64,000 nt of DNA from Parablautia muri (lineage in GTDB: Bacteria; Bacillota; Clostridia; Lachnospirales; Lachnospiraceae). Both the position numbers and the translations under genes were made by a program. Below are positions 39,021 through 48,864 of this stretch, piece by piece (the first letter of the stretch is position 1; each line of letters begins with the position of its first letter). Under the pieces are notes generated by a model. It made no database searches and was not told the origin of the DNA. It worked only from the letters and a program-made list of their open reading frames with translations. Location of the stretch: positions 62,001 through 126,000 of the forward strand of contig NZ_QZDT01000001.1 in the NCBI RefSeq assembly GCF_009917485.1, written 5' to 3'.

Positions 39021-39296
39021 ATGAACAAAACAGAGTTAGTTGCTGCAATGGCAGAACAGGCTGGTTTATCCAAGAAGGATGCAGAGCAGGCTTTAAAGGC
39101 TTTTATTGATGTTGTATCAGAAGAATTAAAAAATGATGGAAAGGTTCAGCTAGTTGGTTTTGGTACTTTTGAAGTATCTAAGAGAGCAGCAAGAGATGGC
39201 AGAAATCCACGTACAGGTGAGATAATGCCTATTGCAGCATCCAAGGCTCCTAAATTTAAAGCAGGCAAGGCTTTAAAGGATATGATCAACGAATAA
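39021..39296 (+). CDS. hup: HU-family DNA-binding protein
   Basis: This histone-like nucleoid protein of 91 residues begins MNKTELVAAMAEQAGLSKKDAEQAL and has the DNA-binding arm FEVSKRAARDGRNPRTGEIMPI (family GRNPxTG motif). GAGGAGGAG upstream is a strong ribosome site. It lies just before the rqcP-yabP-yabQ cluster, a common position in Clostridia, but has its own promoter and terminator. Confidence 0.97.
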   Translation: MNKTELVAAMAEQAGLSKKDAEQALKAFIDVVSEELKNDGKVQLVGFGTFEVSKRAARDGRNPRTGEIMPIAASKAPKFKAGKALKDMINE

Positions 39297-39311
39297 GATA
39301 AAATATTTAAG

Positions 39312-39337
39312 GGACCTGCTTTGAGCAGGTTCTTTTT
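39312..39337 (+). terminator. Terminator after hup
   Basis: GGACCTGC (39312-39319) pairs with GCAGGTTC (39325-39332, one G-U), followed by TTTTT. Confidence 0.85.
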
Positions 39338-39417
39338 ATGTAAAGATAAAGAACACTTAGGAAGAATCATCGGTTTTTGAGTATATAGGCGGCAGAGAAT
39401 ATGCAGGGGGTTTGAAA

Positions 39418-39657
39418 ATGAGACTGGATAAATATTTAAAGGTTTCCCGGTTAATTAAGAGAAGAACCGTTGCCAATGAGGCCTGTGATGCAGGAAGGGT
39501 TTTTATTAACGATAGGCCTGCTAAGGCATCGGCAGATGTAAAAGTGGGAGATGTGATCACCATCGCTTTTGGCAATAAGGACGTGAAGGTAGAAGTGCTG
39601 AACGTACAGGAGACAGTGAAAAAAGAAGAAGCAAAAGAACTGTTTAAGTATTTATAG
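39418..39657 (+). CDS. rqcP: S4-domain RNA-binding protein RqcP/YabO
   Basis: This 79-residue S4 protein (MRLDKYLKVSRLIKRRTVANE, then VFINDRPAKASADVKVGDVI) matches YabO/RqcP, which in Bacillus assists C-terminal tailing of stalled nascent chains with RqcH. It sits in the conserved yabO-yabP-yabQ-divIC order, supporting the call over Hsp15. GGGGG 7 nt before ATG 39418 sets the start. Confidence 0.87.
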   Translation: MRLDKYLKVSRLIKRRTVANEACDAGRVFINDRPAKASADVKVGDVITIAFGNKDVKVEVLNVQETVKKEEAKELFKYL

Positions 39658-39756
39658 ATAAAATTTAGCTGGCTTATAAAAAGTGATTCTATATTGACAA
39701 GTTTCCTAATATAATCTTTTAGGGGGATAGACTGAAAAATCAGAGATGTCCAATCA

Positions 39757-39811
39757 ACAAATTTGTGCTCACACCCTAATACACGGGTTATTGGAAGCAT
39801 GGAGGAATCAT
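39757..39811 (+). repeat. 56-bp leader repeat, copy C
   Basis: It begins with the palindrome ACAAATTTGT and ends GGAAGCATGGAGGAATCAT directly before the yabP ATG. It aligns with copies at 26683-26738 and 53243-53298. Confidence 0.55.
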
Positions 39812-40102
39812 ATGGAAGAATTGACGAATGTAAATAAACGCGCACATAAGCTGATGCTGAACAATAGAAGAACATGTAATCTGACGGGCGTAAATGACGT
39901 CCTGTCTTTTGATGAAAATGAAATTATCCTGGAAACGGAACAGGGTATGCTGATGATCAAGGGAAATGAATTACATGTGAGCAGGCTTACTCTGGATAAA
40001 GGAGAGGTAGACGTGGATGGAAGGGTTGACAGCTTCACTTATTCGGAACAGGCAGGCATAGGGGCTAAGGGAGAGTCATTGTTAGCAAGGCTGTTTAAGT
40101 AG
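39812..40102 (+). CDS. yabP: Sporulation protein YabP
   Basis: The protein has 96 residues, matching YabP/YqfC family length, with NNRRTCNLTGVNDVLSFDENEIIL and MLMIKGNELHVSRLTLDKGEVDVDGRV. It acts in spore formation, in an undefined mother-cell role. GGAGG 6 nt upstream supports ATG 39812; the longer frame from 39746 lies within the leader repeat. It directly abuts yabQ. Confidence 0.9.
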   Translation: MEELTNVNKRAHKLMLNNRRTCNLTGVNDVLSFDENEIILETEQGMLMIKGNELHVSRLTLDKGEVDVDGRVDSFTYSEQAGIGAKGESLLARLFK

Positions 40103-40108
40103 GTGTTT

Positions 40109-40597
40109 ATGAGCCAGGATATTGTAAATGAAGTAACATTTTTATTGCATTCCTTTTTGCTGGGAATTGTTATTACCTTTGCTTATGATGGGTTTTTGAT
40201 TTTACGCAGGCTGGTGAGCCACAGTCTTTTCCTGATTTCTCTGGAAGATATGATTTTTTGGATTGCCTGTGCAATCGGTGTTTTTTACATGCTTTATGAG
40301 GAAAATAATGGGATTTTAAGGTGGTTTGCCGTGTTTGGCGCAGCGATTGGGATGCTTGTATATAAAAAAAGCGTCAGCCCGCTGTTTGTAAATATTTTGA
40401 CGACCGTAATTAAGCGTATATTTCATGTAGTCTTCTGTTTTTTGCGGTTTATTTTAAGGCCAGCGCGCCTTTTAGGGAGAAAAATATATAAGATTTCAGG
40501 GCGTTCTTACCGGAGAGGAAAGAAAGCTGGGAAATATTTAAAAAACAAGTTGACGGGTAAGCTGAAATTACTTAAAATAACATTATCTAAGCATTAA
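40109..40597 (+). CDS. yabQ: Sporulation protein YabQ
   Basis: This sporulation membrane protein (about 162 residues) has four hydrophobic segments (VTFLLHSFLLGIVITFAYDGF and three more), then a basic amphipathic C-terminal tail rich in Arg/Lys. YabQ is needed for cortex assembly in Bacillus. The ATG at 40109 or the GTG at 40103 directly after the yabP stop are both possible starts. Confidence 0.88.
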   Translation: MSQDIVNEVTFLLHSFLLGIVITFAYDGFLILRRLVSHSLFLISLEDMIFWIACAIGVFYMLYEENNGILRWFAVFGAAIGMLVYKKSVSPLFVNILTTVIKRIFHVVFCFLRFILRPARLLGRKIYKISGRSYRRGKKAGKYLKNKLTGKLKLLKITLSKH

Positions 40598-40646
40598 GGG
40601 GAGTTGCGCTCGGAATGGGCAGCTTGAAATGAAGGGATAAAATATT

Positions 40647-40952
40647 ATGGCAAAGATGGCTGCACATAGAAGAAGGCGGCAGAACCGCTTTGGCATGTTT
40701 TTGGTTTTAATTGTTGTAATCATGTTGCTTGTTGTGGTGGCTTTTAATAGTGTGGAGCTTATGGCGAAGCAGGAAATCTACCATCAAAAAGAGGCAGCAT
40801 TGGAGGAACAGATTGCGGCGGAAGAAAAACGTGCACAGGAAATAGAAGAATTTGAAAAATATACACATACCAAGAAATACATTGAGGAAATAGCAAGAGA
40901 TAAGCTTGGTTTGGTGTATGAAGGTGAAATTGTATTCAGAGATGAAAATTAA
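40647..40952 (+). CDS. divIC: FtsB/DivIC-family septum formation initiator
   Basis: This 101-residue single-pass division protein has a basic N-terminus, a TM segment at about 17-34 and a coiled coil with a Glu/Ala-rich stretch (47-70). The family ending KKYIEEIARDKLGLVYEGEIVF is present. It sits in the yabP-yabQ-divIC-spoIIE order conserved in Firmicutes. It acts with FtsL and DivIB at the septum. Confidence 0.9.
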   Translation: MAKMAAHRRRRQNRFGMFLVLIVVIMLLVVVAFNSVELMAKQEIYHQKEAALEEQIAAEEKRAQEIEEFEKYTHTKKYIEEIARDKLGLVYEGEIVFRDEN

Positions 40953-40988
40953 GGCAGGCTGTCCTCGGCATAGGGCAGCCTGCTTTTC
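40953..40988 (+). terminator. Terminator after divIC
   Basis: GCAGGCTG (40954-40961) pairs with CAGCCTGC (40976-40983), followed by TTTT. It separates divIC from the spoIIE-like unit. Confidence 0.82.
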
Positions 40989-41100
40989 ATCCTGTGAGCA
41001 ATGAGTCAAAGGGATATGAAGTATGGCAGTATCTGATGAACGAACCTGTAAAGAGAGATGGCGCTTGCTGTCAAAATATTTTTTGATTTCATAGTATTTT

Positions 41101-41134
41101 TTTGACAAAATATTTCTTGTTTGCCGTGTATAAT
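41101..41134 (+). promoter_or_regulatory. Long-spacer promoter with 0A-like boxes, spoIIE-like gene
   Basis: TTGACA (41102-41107) and TATAAT (41129-41134) are 21 bp apart. TGTCAAA, close to the Spo0A box TGTCGAA, occurs at 41069-41075 and inverted over the -35 (41101-41107). A 21-bp spacer with Spo0A boxes is typical of Bacillus spoIIE and spoIIG promoters. This reading is inferential. Confidence 0.45.
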
Positions 41135-41158
41135 AATCCCTTGCAGGAGGGAGCGGTT

Positions 41159-42361
41159 ATGAGGAAACAGGTATTAAGCGAAAGAGAAGAATTTAACAGC
41201 ATACTACCGGAATATGGACGAAGAAAACTGCTTACCTACGCAGATTCCATTAGGGAGTTGGCGGAAAGTTTTAGAGAGACCGAGAATAACAGAGAAAACA
41301 CGGATATAGCATTAGAGAGCGACAGAAGAGACTACATATGGCAGAAGCGCCTGAACGAAAATAAAGATTTGATGATAGCGCACCTTCAAGAAATGGCACA
41401 GATCATGACTCAGCTTGCGGAGGAATCCAGAAGATGTGTGCCAATGGGAGAGAGGCGGTTTAAGCAGGTTTCCCACGCCCTTCGAGAGGTTGAAATTCAG
41501 CTTAAAAATCTGTATTTGATTGAAAATGAGACAGGCCGTATGGAAGTGACGCTTACCATGAGAAATATTAAGAAAAATAATTTATCCTCGGAAGAAATTG
41601 GAGATTTACTTTCCGTTCTTTTGAATATGCGTCTTGTAGGCGCGCAGGATAATGCTTTTTTTGTGGGAGCGGACTGGGAAACCTTTTATTATGTGGAAGA
41701 AGCTAAATATCATGTTTTGACAGGAGTAGCGAAGGCAACCAAAGAGACGGAAAAGATTTCGGGAGATAATTATGCTTTTTTTGAGACAAACATGGGAAAT
41801 CTTACGGTAGTACTTTCAGATGGTATGGGCTCCGGGGAGAAAGCGAATAATGACAGTACTATGGTAGTGGAGCTGATGCAGAAGTTTTTAGAAGCGGGTT
41901 TTCAGATGGAAATGGCGATACAGATGATTAACAGCGCGTTACTTGCAGGAGGAGAAAATTCCAATATGTCCACTCTGGATCTTTGCAGCATGGATTTGTA
42001 CAGCGGAGAGTGTCATTTTGTTAAGGTTGGGAGTGCCAGCTCCTATATTAAAAGGCAGCATTTGGTGGACAGAATTTCATCGGGCAATCTGCCCATGGGG
42101 GTTTTTAAAAAGCCGGATATGGAGGCGGTAGGAAGAACTCTGATGGATGGAGATTATATTGTTATGGTTTCCGATGGTATATTAGATGCTCTTTCTCAAG
42201 GAATAGGGGAGGACATGCTATCGGAGTTAATCGGCAATACGAATTTGGAAAATCCGGGGGAGATGGCGAATGCAATTTTAAATTTTTGTATCCATCAAAG
42301 CAGGGGCAGAATTCGGGATGATATGACAGTGCTTGTAATTGGGATTTGGAAACGACAGTGA
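41159..42361 (+). CDS. SpoIIE-like PP2C phosphatase
   Basis: This 400-residue soluble protein has an N-terminal coiled-coil region of about 190 residues and a C-terminal SpoIIE/PP2C domain. Metal-binding segments are SGDNYAFFETN, VLSDGMGSGEKAN, VMVSDGILDAL and IRDDMTVLVIGI. Bacillus SpoIIE carries about ten N-terminal TM segments; none are present here, so it may be a soluble paralog or the clostridial form of SpoIIE. ATG 41159 has GGAGG 8 nt upstream. Confidence 0.82.
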   Translation: MRKQVLSEREEFNSILPEYGRRKLLTYADSIRELAESFRETENNRENTDIALESDRRDYIWQKRLNENKDLMIAHLQEMAQIMTQLAEESRRCVPMGERRFKQVSHALREVEIQLKNLYLIENETGRMEVTLTMRNIKKNNLSSEEIGDLLSVLLNMRLVGAQDNAFFVGADWETFYYVEEAKYHVLTGVAKATKETEKISGDNYAFFETNMGNLTVVLSDGMGSGEKANNDSTMVVELMQKFLEAGFQMEMAIQMINSALLAGGENSNMSTLDLCSMDLYSGECHFVKVGSASSYIKRQHLVDRISSGNLPMGVFKKPDMEAVGRTLMDGDYIVMVSDGILDALSQGIGEDMLSELIGNTNLENPGEMANAILNFCIHQSRGRIRDDMTVLVIGIWKRQ

Positions 42362-42469
42362 CTGACCGACAATAAATTATCCGAAAATAGAATTGCGCGA
42401 AATAAAATTTCTATAAAGGATAGAGGTAAGGTGATTGACTTTTTGGGAATTTGAGCTATATTATTAGGT

Positions 42470-43936
42470 ATGGTTAAGAAGGTAATGAATTATGTGAATA
42501 GATATCGTATGATAGAACAGGGAGATACGGTAGTGGCAGGAATTTCAGGGGGCGCAGATTCTGTTTGCCTCCTTTTTTTGCTGATGGAAATGCAGAGGCA
42601 GATTCCTTTTAAAATAGAGGTGGTACATGTAAATCATGGGATACGACAGGATGCGGCGCAGGATGCTCTTTTTGTGGGAAAGCTTTGCAAGAGGCTTGGA
42701 GTCCCTTTCCGTCTGGTAGAAGAAAATGTGAAAGAACGGGCAAGAGAAAATGGGACCTCTGAGGAGGAGGAAGGGCGGAAGGTAAGGTATCAGGCTTTTG
42801 AACAGGCGCTGGGGGACAGGAAAGGAAAAGTTGGCATCGCCCATAACAGCAATGATCGGGCGGAGACGATGTTGTTTCACCTGTTTCGGGGAACAGGGCT
42901 TACGGGAGCAAGCGGTATACGGCCGGTAAACGGAAAGGTGATTCGCCCGCTTTTATGCTTACAAAGAAAGGAAATAGAAGCATGGCTTTGGAAAAAGGGA
43001 ATTCCTTTTTGTACGGACAGCACGAATGAGCAGGATATTTATACCAGGAACCGCATCAGGCATCATGTTCTGGCGTATGCCGAAAGAGAAGTCTGCAAGG
43101 GGGCAGTGGCAAATATGTACCGGGCAGCCGAGCAGCTTTTTGAGGCGGAGGAGTATATCAGCAGGCAGACAAAGGAGGCCTTGAAAAGATGTGTGCAGGT
43201 GGACGGGGAGCAGGCGGTGGTTGAAATTAGGATACCGGAGCTTTTTAAGGAGGACGAATATTTACGGGGACGTGTTCTGCTTGAGAGTATTGCATTGGCA
43301 GCCGGGCGCAGGAAGGATATTACGGCAGCCCATATTAAAGGAGTAGAAGCGCTCTTTCGAGGGACAGGCAGCAGAGAGCTGCATTTACCGTATCGTCTTG
43401 TGGTTTATAAAAAATATGATTTGGGTATGATAAAAAAGAGGGATGAAGCTGGAAAAGATAAGGCATTTTTGCCTTTACGAGAAAATAAGGTAGAATGTGA
43501 GGTGACACTTCCTTTTCCTTCATCTATATATGTGCCGGGGCTGGGAAGGGTGGAATTTACCCTCCATTGTAGTAAGAAGGTGGAAAGCACAGAACTTTTT
43601 TGTGGAAATACAGTGTTTTTTTGTGAGGATTCACAAAATATTCCGGAAAAAACATATACGAAATGGTTTGATTATGATAAAATAACTTCGGCTATTGTGT
43701 TCCGGACCAGGAAATCCGGGGATTATTTTATGATTCATAATGGGATGGGACGTAAATCATTGCAGGATTATTTTGTAAATGAAAAGGTTCCCAGACAGGA
43801 CAGAGATAAGATTTATTTGTTGGCAGAGGGTGCCCATGTGATATGGATACCGGGATACAGGATAAGTGAATATTACAAGGTACATAAAGATACCCGTATG
43901 GTTTTACAGGTAAGAGCTGTAGATCAAGAGGGATAA
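42470..43936 (+). CDS. tilS: tRNA(Ile)-lysidine synthetase
   Basis: It converts C34 of tRNA-Ile(CAU) to lysidine. The 488-residue protein has the PP-loop motif AGISGGADSVCL, HVNHGIRQDAAQDA, GIAHNSNDRAETML and RPLLCLQRKEIEAWL. A TilS C-terminal domain includes TRKSGDYFMIHNGMGRKSLQD. It is followed by hpt and ftsH, the conserved Firmicutes order. No strong ribosome site precedes ATG 42470. Confidence 0.94.
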   Translation: MVKKVMNYVNRYRMIEQGDTVVAGISGGADSVCLLFLLMEMQRQIPFKIEVVHVNHGIRQDAAQDALFVGKLCKRLGVPFRLVEENVKERARENGTSEEEEGRKVRYQAFEQALGDRKGKVGIAHNSNDRAETMLFHLFRGTGLTGASGIRPVNGKVIRPLLCLQRKEIEAWLWKKGIPFCTDSTNEQDIYTRNRIRHHVLAYAEREVCKGAVANMYRAAEQLFEAEEYISRQTKEALKRCVQVDGEQAVVEIRIPELFKEDEYLRGRVLLESIALAAGRRKDITAAHIKGVEALFRGTGSRELHLPYRLVVYKKYDLGMIKKRDEAGKDKAFLPLRENKVECEVTLPFPSSIYVPGLGRVEFTLHCSKKVESTELFCGNTVFFCEDSQNIPEKTYTKWFDYDKITSAIVFRTRKSGDYFMIHNGMGRKSLQDYFVNEKVPRQDRDKIYLLAEGAHVIWIPGYRISEYYKVHKDTRMVLQVRAVDQEG

Positions 43937-43987
43937 GTACTGGCGGCGCTATAGAGTGTCAGCTTTAAGAAGAAAGGAGTCAGTGAT

Positions 43988-44512
43988 ATGACTGAAAAAA
44001 TTAAAGTACTGTTATCTGAGGGGGAAGTGGACGCTAAAATTCAGCAGATTGGTGAACAAATCAGCAAAGATTATGCAGGTAAGCAGGTACATCTTGTCTG
44101 TGTGCTAAAGGGCGGAAGCTTTTTTATGTGTGAATTAGCCAAAAGAATTACCGTGCCGGTTTCTCTGGATTTTATGTCTGTTTCAAGCTATGGCAGTGAA
44201 ACCAAATCTAGCGGTGTAGTCAGGATTGTAAAGGATTTGGACGAACCGCTGAAAGGGAAAAATGTTATCGTAATAGAAGATATTGTGGATTCCGGACGTA
44301 CCTTAAGCTATCTTCTGGAGATGCTTAAGGATAGAGGGCCTGAAAGCCTTAGGCTTTGCACCTTGTTAGATAAGCCGGACCGGAGAGTGGTGGATGTGAA
44401 TGTAGATTATACAGGGTTCCAGATACCTGATGAATTTGTGGTAGGATATGGACTTGACTATGATCAAAAATACAGAAACCTCCCCTACATTGGAATAGTG
44501 GAATTTGAGTAA
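43988..44512 (+). CDS. hpt: Hypoxanthine phosphoribosyltransferase
   Basis: This purine salvage enzyme (174 residues) has the PRPP loop VIVIEDIVDSGRTL and a CVLKGGSFFM strand/loop, with the C-terminal FVVGYGLDYDQKYRNLPYIG motif of HPRTs. GAAAGGAG precedes the start. It lies between tilS and ftsH as in Bacillus. Confidence 0.96.
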   Translation: MTEKIKVLLSEGEVDAKIQQIGEQISKDYAGKQVHLVCVLKGGSFFMCELAKRITVPVSLDFMSVSSYGSETKSSGVVRIVKDLDEPLKGKNVIVIEDIVDSGRTLSYLLEMLKDRGPESLRLCTLLDKPDRRVVDVNVDYTGFQIPDEFVVGYGLDYDQKYRNLPYIGIVEFE

Positions 44513-44615
44513 GGGAGAGTCCTTCCGGAAGGAAATAAAAATTGGAAACTGTTTCCAAGGTAGAAAATGATTGCAGTATCGTGGAGATAGTCTGCGGTAT
44601 GCAGGGGGTAAGACA

Positions 44616-46454
44616 TTGAATAAGAGAAATAAAGGATATAGTGCATATTTTGTACTGGTATTACTGTTGCTGGCGCTGCTTGTTATTCCAAATTTGTTGG
44701 ACAATAACCAGGTTGAGTATACCAGAGGCGAATTAATTGAAGATCTGGAAAAGGGCAACGTGGTGTACGCCAGCATTTCTCCCAGCCGGGAGACACCTAC
44801 CGGCGAGGTGGATTTTATATTGAGCGAAGGGCCGAGCAGGACCCTGTACGCAACGGATGTAAGGGAAATTGAAGAACTGTTGATTTCCTACGGGGTAGAT
44901 CCGGAGGTAAAGAAGGTACAGGAGGAAAGCTGGTTTTTGACAAGCGTATTTCCGGTCCTGTTGGCAATCATTGTAATGGTCTTCTTCTTTGTGATGATGA
45001 ATAGCCAAAACACAGGCGGCAATAGCAAAATGATGAATTTTGGTAAGAGCCGAGCAAGACTTTCCATGGGTGATGGAAAGATTATGCTAAAGGATGTGGC
45101 CGGCCTTAAGGAAGAAAAAGAAGAACTGGAAGAAATTGTGGAATTTTTAAAGGAGCCTGCCAAATTTACCAGGGTAGGGGCAAGGATTCCGAAGGGTGTG
45201 CTTTTAGAGGGAGCGCCCGGTACAGGAAAAACGCTGCTTGCAAAGGCAATTGCGGGAGAGGCAGGAGTTCCTTTCTTCAGTATTTCAGGTTCTGATTTTG
45301 TGGAGATGTTTGTAGGTGTAGGTGCATCCAGAGTCCGCGATTTGTTCGAGGATGCAAAGAGGCATGCACCGTGTATTGTGTTCATAGATGAAATTGATGC
45401 GGTTGCAAGGCGCCGTGGAACCGGTATGGGAGGCGGCCATGACGAGAGAGAACAGACCTTAAACCAATTGCTTGTCGAGATGGATGGGTTTGGGGTAAAT
45501 GAAGGCATTATTGTGTTGGCAGCTACGAATCGTGTGGATATTTTGGACCCGGCAATTCTGCGTCCCGGACGTTTCGATAGAAAGATCAGTGTTAACAGGC
45601 CGGATATAGGCGGCAGGGAAGACATTCTCAAGGTACATGCCAGAAATAAACCGCTTGCAGAGGACGTTGATTTAAAGCAGATTGCCCAGACAACCGCAGG
45701 ATTTACGGGGGCGGATCTTGAAAACCTTTTGAATGAAGCTTCCATTGTAGCAGCCAAGCAGAATAGAAGCTTTGTGGTACAGGAGGATATCAAAAAGGCG
45801 TTTATTAAAGTAGGAATTGGTGCGGAAAAGAAAAGCCGTATCATTACGGATAAGGAAAAGAAAATTACGGCTTACCATGAAGCGGGCCATGCAATTTTAT
45901 TCCATGTACTGCCGGATGTAGGACCTGTGTATACAGTTTCCATTATCCCTACCGGCCTTGGGGCAGCAGGCTATACGATGCCACTTCCTGAAAATGATGA
46001 GATGTTTATCACAAAAGGTAAAATGCTGCAGGATATTATGGTATCCTTAGGCGGAAGAATTGCGGAAGAAATTATATTTAATGATATTACAACAGGAGCA
46101 TCCAGCGATATCAAAAAGGCAACGCAGGCCGCGAGAGATATGGTGACCAGATACGGTATGTCAGAAAACATTGGTGTCATCAATTATAACAGTGACGATG
46201 ACGAAGTGTTCATTGGGAGAGATTTGGCCCATGCCAAGAGTCACAGCGAATTAATATCGGGCGAGATTGATAAGGAAGTAAAGAGCATTATTGATGATTG
46301 TTATGCAAAAGCAAAAGCGATTATCTTAGAACATGTGCAGGTGCTTCATGACTGTGCAGAGCTTCTTCTTAAGAAGGAAAAGATTGGAAGGGTTGAATTT
46401 GAGGCTTTGTTTAACCGGAACAATCCTTCGCCAGAGGCTTTTTTCGAAAGTTAA
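44616..46454 (+). CDS. ftsH: ATP-dependent zinc metalloprotease FtsH
   Basis: This membrane AAA+ protease has 612 residues from the TTG at 44616. Two TM helices (about 9-26 and 107-128) flank the extracytoplasmic domain. Walker A GAPGTGKT is near 199-206, Walker [13 protein letters not shown] follows, then the arginine-finger region RPGRFDRK and zinc site HEAGH near 421-425. GGGGG at about 44603-44607 selects TTG 44616; an in-frame TTG at 44571 would add 15 unlikely residues. The C-terminus is slightly short compared with E. coli FtsH. Confidence 0.96.
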   Translation: MNKRNKGYSAYFVLVLLLLALLVIPNLLDNNQVEYTRGELIEDLEKGNVVYASISPSRETPTGEVDFILSEGPSRTLYATDVREIEELLISYGVDPEVKKVQEESWFLTSVFPVLLAIIVMVFFFVMMNSQNTGGNSKMMNFGKSRARLSMGDGKIMLKDVAGLKEEKEELEEIVEFLKEPAKFTRVGARIPKGVLLEGAPGTGKTLLAKAIAGEAGVPFFSISGSDFVEMFVGVGASRVRDLFEDAKRHAPCIVFIDEIDAVARRRGTGMGGGHDEREQTLNQLLVEMDGFGVNEGIIVLAATNRVDILDPAILRPGRFDRKISVNRPDIGGREDILKVHARNKPLAEDVDLKQIAQTTAGFTGADLENLLNEASIVAAKQNRSFVVQEDIKKAFIKVGIGAEKKSRIITDKEKKITAYHEAGHAILFHVLPDVGPVYTVSIIPTGLGAAGYTMPLPENDEMFITKGKMLQDIMVSLGGRIAEEIIFNDITTGASSDIKKATQAARDMVTRYGMSENIGVINYNSDDDEVFIGRDLAHAKSHSELISGEIDKEVKSIIDDCYAKAKAIILEHVQVLHDCAELLLKKEKIGRVEFEALFNRNNPSPEAFFES

Positions 46455-46617
46455 TTATAAATATTGCACAAAAATGAATGGCCAAATTTGTAATATTTGT
46501 GAATCGTGGGTATTTACGCAAAAGCAGGGGTATGGTATTATACTACTTGTAACCCCCCAATACATTATATAGTTTTTTGCTATACCCCCATAAGAAAGAA
46601 ATACCTTCTCTAAAAAG

Positions 46618-46645
46618 GACAGTAAATAAAATTACTGTCTTTTTT
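46618..46645 (+). terminator. Terminator between ftsH and GH13 gene
   Basis: GACAGTAA (46618-46625) pairs with TTACTGTC (46632-46639) and is followed by six T. Confidence 0.88.
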
Positions 46646-46663
46646 ACGTTATAACAGTTCAGG

Positions 46664-46692
46664 TTGAGGCGGTTGACTAACTTCCTTATAAT
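46664..46692 (+). promoter_or_regulatory. Promoter of GH13 gene
   Basis: TTGAGG (46664-46669), 17 bp, TATAAT (46687-46692). A second overlapping option pairs TTGACT (46673-46678) with TATTAT (46697-46702) at 18 bp. Confidence 0.65.
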
Positions 46693-46740
46693 AGTGTATT
46701 ATAAAGTGTGCATAATATTCAAAGGAGTGGATCTAACGGT

Positions 46741-48864
46741 ATGGATTTTGAGCGATTGGTAAGAGCGGAGAAGAACAGGCAGTATATATCAGGTATGCGG
46801 CCTGTTTTTAATCGGAAGGCTTTGTTTAGTGATACAACGGAGGATTATTTGTCTCCGTCAGAACCTAGTCCTTATTCGCAGGTTACAATCAGGTTTCGAG
46901 CAGATTTAAACAATATAGATAGAGTTTTTTTGGTAAACCGTGGTATTAAGCATCTGATGCTAAAAGAAAGCTGTGATGGTAATTTTGATTTTTTTGCCTG
47001 CCAGGTGGAAGTGGAGGATGAGGAATTTTCTTATCACTTTGAAGTGCAGGTAGGCAAGATAAAATGTATATATGATGCCAGAGGTGTGGCAAAAGAGGCC
47101 GTGCCAGAGTATGCTTTTCGGATCATTCCAGGGTTTAAGACGCCGAAGTGGGCAAAGGGAGCGGTTATATACCAGATCTATGTGGATCGTTTTTATAATG
47201 GGGATCCCACAAATGATGTTCTTACTTCTGAATATGAATATATTGGAGATAAGACTGTGAAGGTGGAGGATTGGGACAAATACCCGGCTGTAATGGGGGT
47301 CCGTGAATTTTACGGCGGCGACCTTCAGGGGGTTCTTGATAAAATGGATTATTTGCAGGAACTTGGAATAAATGTGATTTATTTTAATCCTCTGTTTGTT
47401 TCACCCTCCAATCATAAATATGATATACAGGATTATGATTATATCGATCCTCATATTGGGAAGATTGTCAGCGATGAGGGCGAGCTGCTTCCTGACTGGT
47501 GCAGGGAGAACCGGCTTGCATCCAGGTATATTGACAGGGTTACCAACAAAAAGAATTTGGAGGCAAGCAATGAACTGTTTGCTGAAGTAGTCAAGGAGGC
47601 TCACAGGCGAGGGATAAGGGTAATTCTTGATGGCGTGTTTAACCACTGTGGCTCCTTTAATAAGTGGATGGACAGGGAAAGAATATATGAGAATGCAGAG
47701 GGGTATGAAAAGGGAGCGCATATCTGTAAGGAAAGTCCTTATAACGGATACTTTCAATTCTATAATGAAAATGTATGGCCTTATAATGGAAGCTATGACG
47801 GATGGTGGGGACATGATACTCTGCCAAAGCTGAATTATGAAATGTCGAAGGAATTGTTTGATTATATTATGCATGTGGCTGCAAAATGGGTTTCTCCTCC
47901 TTATAATGCAGACGGATGGCGTTTGGATGTGGCGGCAGATTTAGGTCACAGTCCTGAATTTAACCATTATTTCTGGCAGGAATTCAGAAAGGCTGTCAGG
48001 CAGGCAAATCCTGATGCCATCGTGCTGGCAGAGCATTATGGTAATCCCAGGGAATGGTTAAATGGCAAGGAATGGGATACGGTTATGAACTATGATGCGT
48101 TCATGGAGCCAGTAACCTGGTTTTTGACAGGTATGCAGAAGCACAGTGACGATTATAGAGGAGATATGTTTGGAAATGCCGATCATTTTATGGGATCCAT
48201 GCGGCATTATATGGCCAGCTTCACTACGCCGTCCCTTCAGATTGCAATGAACGAGCTCTCCAATCATGACCATTCCAGATTCCTGACAAGAACCAACAAG
48301 AAGGTGGGCAGAACGAATACATTAGGCGCACAGGCGGCTGATGAGGGGGTAAATAAGGCGGTTTTGCGCGAAGCGGTGGTGATTCAGATGACCTGGCCGG
48401 GGGCGCCTACTATATATTATGGGGATGAGGCAGGTGTGTGTGGCTTTACTGACCCGGACAGTAGGCGGACTTATCCCTGGGGGCATGAGGATCAGGAATT
48501 GATACAGTTTCATAAGGAAATGATTCGCATTCATAAGGAAAATCAGGAAATATGTACCGGGTCCTTGAAATATATAGATGGAGACTATAACATATTAGGT
48601 TATGGAAGATTTAACAGAAAAGAGGTTATTGTTGTGTTGGTAAACAACAATGATCATGAGGCGACAAGGGAGTTTTCAGTCTGGCATTTGGGAATCCCTA
48701 AAGAAAGTGTGATGAAGCGCCTGATGCTTACTACGGAGGAAGGTTATACCACAGAGACTTATGAATATCCTGTAACAGCAGGAAAAATGAATATAACTCT
48801 TCCTAAAACTTCAGCGATTGTGCTTAAGTATAATAGAAAATTTAGAGGGAAGGCTGATAAATGA
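46741..48864 (+). CDS. Glycoside hydrolase family 13 alpha-amylase/neopullulanase-type enzyme
   Basis: This intracellular GH13 enzyme has 707 residues. An N-terminal beta-sandwich (about 1-125, CBM34-like) precedes the catalytic barrel starting AVIYQIYVDRFYNGD. Conserved regions include GVFNHCG, nucleophile Asp in DGWRLDVAADLG, acid Glu in VLAEHYG and transition-state Asp in ELSNHDHSRF. There is no signal peptide. The architecture fits neopullulanase/cyclomaltodextrinase-like enzymes that degrade imported maltodextrins. AAGGAGTGG precedes ATG 46741. Confidence 0.9.
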   Translation: MDFERLVRAEKNRQYISGMRPVFNRKALFSDTTEDYLSPSEPSPYSQVTIRFRADLNNIDRVFLVNRGIKHLMLKESCDGNFDFFACQVEVEDEEFSYHFEVQVGKIKCIYDARGVAKEAVPEYAFRIIPGFKTPKWAKGAVIYQIYVDRFYNGDPTNDVLTSEYEYIGDKTVKVEDWDKYPAVMGVREFYGGDLQGVLDKMDYLQELGINVIYFNPLFVSPSNHKYDIQDYDYIDPHIGKIVSDEGELLPDWCRENRLASRYIDRVTNKKNLEASNELFAEVVKEAHRRGIRVILDGVFNHCGSFNKWMDRERIYENAEGYEKGAHICKESPYNGYFQFYNENVWPYNGSYDGWWGHDTLPKLNYEMSKELFDYIMHVAAKWVSPPYNADGWRLDVAADLGHSPEFNHYFWQEFRKAVRQANPDAIVLAEHYGNPREWLNGKEWDTVMNYDAFMEPVTWFLTGMQKHSDDYRGDMFGNADHFMGSMRHYMASFTTPSLQIAMNELSNHDHSRFLTRTNKKVGRTNTLGAQAADEGVNKAVLREAVVIQMTWPGAPTIYYGDEAGVCGFTDPDSRRTYPWGHEDQELIQFHKEMIRIHKENQEICTGSLKYIDGDYNILGYGRFNRKEVIVVLVNNNDHEATREFSVWHLGIPKESVMKRLMLTTEEGYTTETYEYPVTAGKMNITLPKTSAIVLKYNRKFRGKADK

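Noticed and set aside
41159-42361. Calling this gene a typical membrane SpoIIE
   Set aside because: No N-terminal transmembrane segments are present, so only SpoIIE-like phosphatase is supported.
44888-45844. Long minus-strand open frame (318 codons) inside ftsH
   Set aside because: It is exactly antisense to the conserved FtsH AAA domain; the protein is low-complexity Ser/Ile-rich without family features.
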